NCBI GenBank assembly: GCA_965213885.1
Contig: OZ243919.1
Span: 2,790,001-2,854,000 of the forward strand
Direction of reading: 5' to 3'
Length of the DNA: 64,000 nt
From: VYFG01 sp965213885
GTDB taxonomy: Bacteria > Pseudomonadota > Gammaproteobacteria > Arenicellales > Poriferihabitantaceae
In this document: positions 62,434 to 64,000 of the stretch, one piece after another
How positions within the stretch are numbered: the stretch's first letter is position 1
Layout: every line of letters begins with the position of its first letter
Notes under the pieces: generated by a model
Database searches by the model: none
The model's input: only the letters and a program-made list of their open reading frames with translations
What the model was told of the DNA's origin: nothing
Translations under genes and position numbers: made by a program

Positions 62434-64000
62434 TCAGGCGGCGTGTTCCTCCGCCCGGATGTTCGAGATGGCGCGGAAGTATGCCGTAACCAGCGTGGAC
62501 TCGTAAACGACACCGATGAAGTATCCGCCCCGGTCCACCACCGGAAGGCTCTCCCTGCCGGACTCCTGGACCAAGTCCAGTGCGTCCCAGGCCGTCTGGT
62601 CGGGCCGGATCCGCAGGTGACCTCCGTCCGCATGGGCGCCGGCGGTTTCAGCGGCCAGGTCCGCGTCCTTCTCGAGCCTGAGGAGATCGAACAGGCGCAG
62701 CCTGCCGAGGTAGCGCGAAAGTTCGTCCAGCACGTGGCATTCCGGACACCCGGCGGCGATCATGCCGTCCCGGGCATCCGCGAGGGACCGGTCCGACTTC
62801 ACGGTTACCGCGTCGACGGTGACATGATCGGCAACGGTGGTCCGCTGCAGCATCAGCCGGTCCCGTCCCAGGGAGAGGTCAAAGCCGGCCCGGGCAAGCT
62901 GGCGGTCGTACAGGGAGCGCCCGAACAGGTGGTATGCGACCACGTTGGCGAATACCACGCTGATCATCACGGCGATGGTGAGTTCGTAGTTTCGGGTCAG
63001 CTCGAATACGATGAGAACGGCGGTCAGGGGTCCGCCGATCACCGCGCTGGCCACAGCGGCCATACCGCACACCGCGTACAATGCCGGCTCCGATGACATC
63101 TCGCCCAGGATGACCCCGGAAGCATGCCCGAGAAGCGCGCCGGTCAGCACGCCGATCAGCAGCGACGGGCTGAATATGCCGCCGGCGAACCCGAAGCCGA
63201 TGCAGAGCGGTGTGGCGAGAATCTTGGCAAGGAGAATCAGGCCCAGGTGCCAGGGGGCGGTCTCACCGCCGCCGATGATCCCGCTCAGCACGTCCTTGCC
63301 GAGACCCAGGACCTCGGGAACCCACTGCGCCATCAGACCGACGCCGAGTCCGGCCGCCGCGGGACGCAGCCAGTCCGGCAGCCGGCTCTTCTCGGCAAGG
63401 TCGGCGCTTGCCAGCAGCAGGTGCATGAACGCCACGGCCACCAGTGCACAGGCAATTCCGGTGATCACGAACGCGAGGAATTCCGGCGCGAACAGCGAAC
63501 GCTCGACATGCACCTCGAACAGGGGCGGGCGGGCGAGCAGGTGGTGTTCGATGAAAAAGCCCGTGGAGGAAGCGACAGTGATGGGCGCGAAGGCGCGCAG
63601 GGAATAGTGCCGCAGGATCACCTCATGGGCAAACAGGATCGCGGCGATCGGGGCGCTGAAAGCCGTGGAAATCGCCGCCGCCACGCCACAGCCGATGCCC
63701 AGCACGGGATCATAGCGGAAACTCCGGCCGAGGTTGGTGCCCAGGGCCGCGCCCATGGTGGCCAGCGGGCTGTAGTGGCCCACGGATGCTCCGCTGCCGA
63801 TGCCGATCACCGTGGCGACGGTATTGAGAACGCCGTCACGCCAGGGAATCCCCGTCTCCCGGGTCTGGACCCCGTGGATGATGTCCGCCACCCTGGCGGC
63901 CCGGCGGATGGACATGCCGCGCAGCATCAGCCCGACGACCAGCCCCCCCGCCACCGGTCCGAGCAGCAGCACGACGTTGAGGGATCCGGTGCTCCGGCCA
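62434..64000 (-). CDS. ClC-type chloride channel/transporter with CBS domains (cut by window end)
   Basis: At least 521 residues visible; the N-terminus lies outside. Membrane part with GIGSGASVGHYSPLATMGAA, where canonical ClC proteins have GREGP; the gating Glu is replaced (GHYSP). Further helices include ALYAVCGMAAVASAVIGGPL. The C-terminus carries two CBS domains (VTVKSDRSLADARDGMIAAG and SLPVVDRGGYFIGVVYESTL) that may bind nucleotides. Without the gating Glu it probably works as a channel instead of an H+/Cl- exchanger. First visible gene of the run with gcdH. Confidence 0.88.
   Translation of the reverse strand, partial: GRSTGSLNVVLLLGPVAGGLVVGLMLRGMSIRRAARVADIIHGVQTRETGIPWRDGVLNTVATVIGIGSGASVGHYSPLATMGAALGTNLGRSFRYDPVLGIGCGVAAAISTAFSAPIAAILFAHEVILRHYSLRAFAPITVASSTGFFIEHHLLARPPLFEVHVERSLFAPEFLAFVITGIACALVAVAFMHLLLASADLAEKSRLPDWLRPAAAGLGVGLMAQWVPEVLGLGKDVLSGIIGGGETAPWHLGLILLAKILATPLCIGFGFAGGIFSPSLLIGVLTGALLGHASGVILGEMSSEPALYAVCGMAAVASAVIGGPLTAVLIVFELTRNYELTIAVMISVVFANVVAYHLFGRSLYDRQLARAGFDLSLGRDRLMLQRTTVADHVTVDAVTVKSDRSLADARDGMIAAGCPECHVLDELSRYLGRLRLFDLLRLEKDADLAAETAGAHADGGHLRIRPDQTAWDALDLVQESGRESLPVVDRGGYFIGVVYESTLVTAYFRAISNIRAEEHAA

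Noticed and set aside
1..64000. tRNA, rRNA, prophage structural genes
   Set aside because: No T-loop-like tRNA signature, rRNA-like stretch or phage structural protein noticed on either strand by eye; a covariance-model scan would be decisive.

Overview
The window is GC-rich DNA from a proteobacterium, most likely a gammaproteobacterium. Evidence is the petA-petB arrangement, an AddB-like/UvrD-like repair pair of the type common in that class, GreB, an Atm1-type exporter, an HAE-1 RND pump and a glutaryl-CoA dehydrogenase. I cannot place the genus. No rRNA, tRNA or CRISPR array was seen.

Layout. 1-9092: cytochrome bc1 genes (petB partial, petA) on the minus strand, then a plus-strand block of a short-chain dehydrogenase, a pterin carbinolamine dehydratase, a small unknown protein and a two-gene helicase-nuclease DNA repair module. 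9093 to about 22.9 kb: a foreign island. It has visibly lower GC and a different codon style and is bounded and littered by transposase debris. Its core is a minus-strand operon (TPP-dependent enzyme, ribose-type ABC importer, HisD/HpsN-like dehydrogenase) with a LacI-family regulator on the other strand, separated by remnants of IS1634-type, IS30-type and group II intron elements. A well-preserved IS4-type insertion with target-site duplication lies just beyond the regulator. A shared TTGCG[CT]AA palindrome in front of both the operon and lacI suggests one regulon. The gene set looks Rhodobacterales-like.

23.0-45.5 kb: host-like housekeeping and transport genes. They include a DddP-like M24 enzyme whose six metal-ligand positions match DMSP lyase spacing, MATE, MFS, DMT and RND transporters, an Atm1-type exporter, greB, gamma-glutamyltransferase, a sulfotransferase, a phosphoribosyltransferase, a CaiB/BaiF CoA-transferase and a universal stress protein.

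45.5-51.2 kb: an accessory stretch. It holds a secreted protein built of nine methionine-rich nonapeptide repeats behind an FNR-like box, a VapBC pair, a Fic AMP-transferase, decayed MoxR-ATPase/vWA-metallopeptidase genes, a second group II intron maturase relic and an ankyrin/peptidoglycan-binding protein.

51.2-64.0 kb: a DMT transporter, a class II aldolase-like protein, a complete branched-chain amino acid-type ABC importer (livKHMGF, own promoter visible), a fatty acid hydroxylase/sterol desaturase, a second carbinolamine dehydratase-like protein, an ABM-domain protein, and a minus-strand run of ClC channel (cut by the window end), gcdH and a DMT transporter.

The best candidates for something undescribed are the island catabolic cassette and the nonapeptide-repeat protein.
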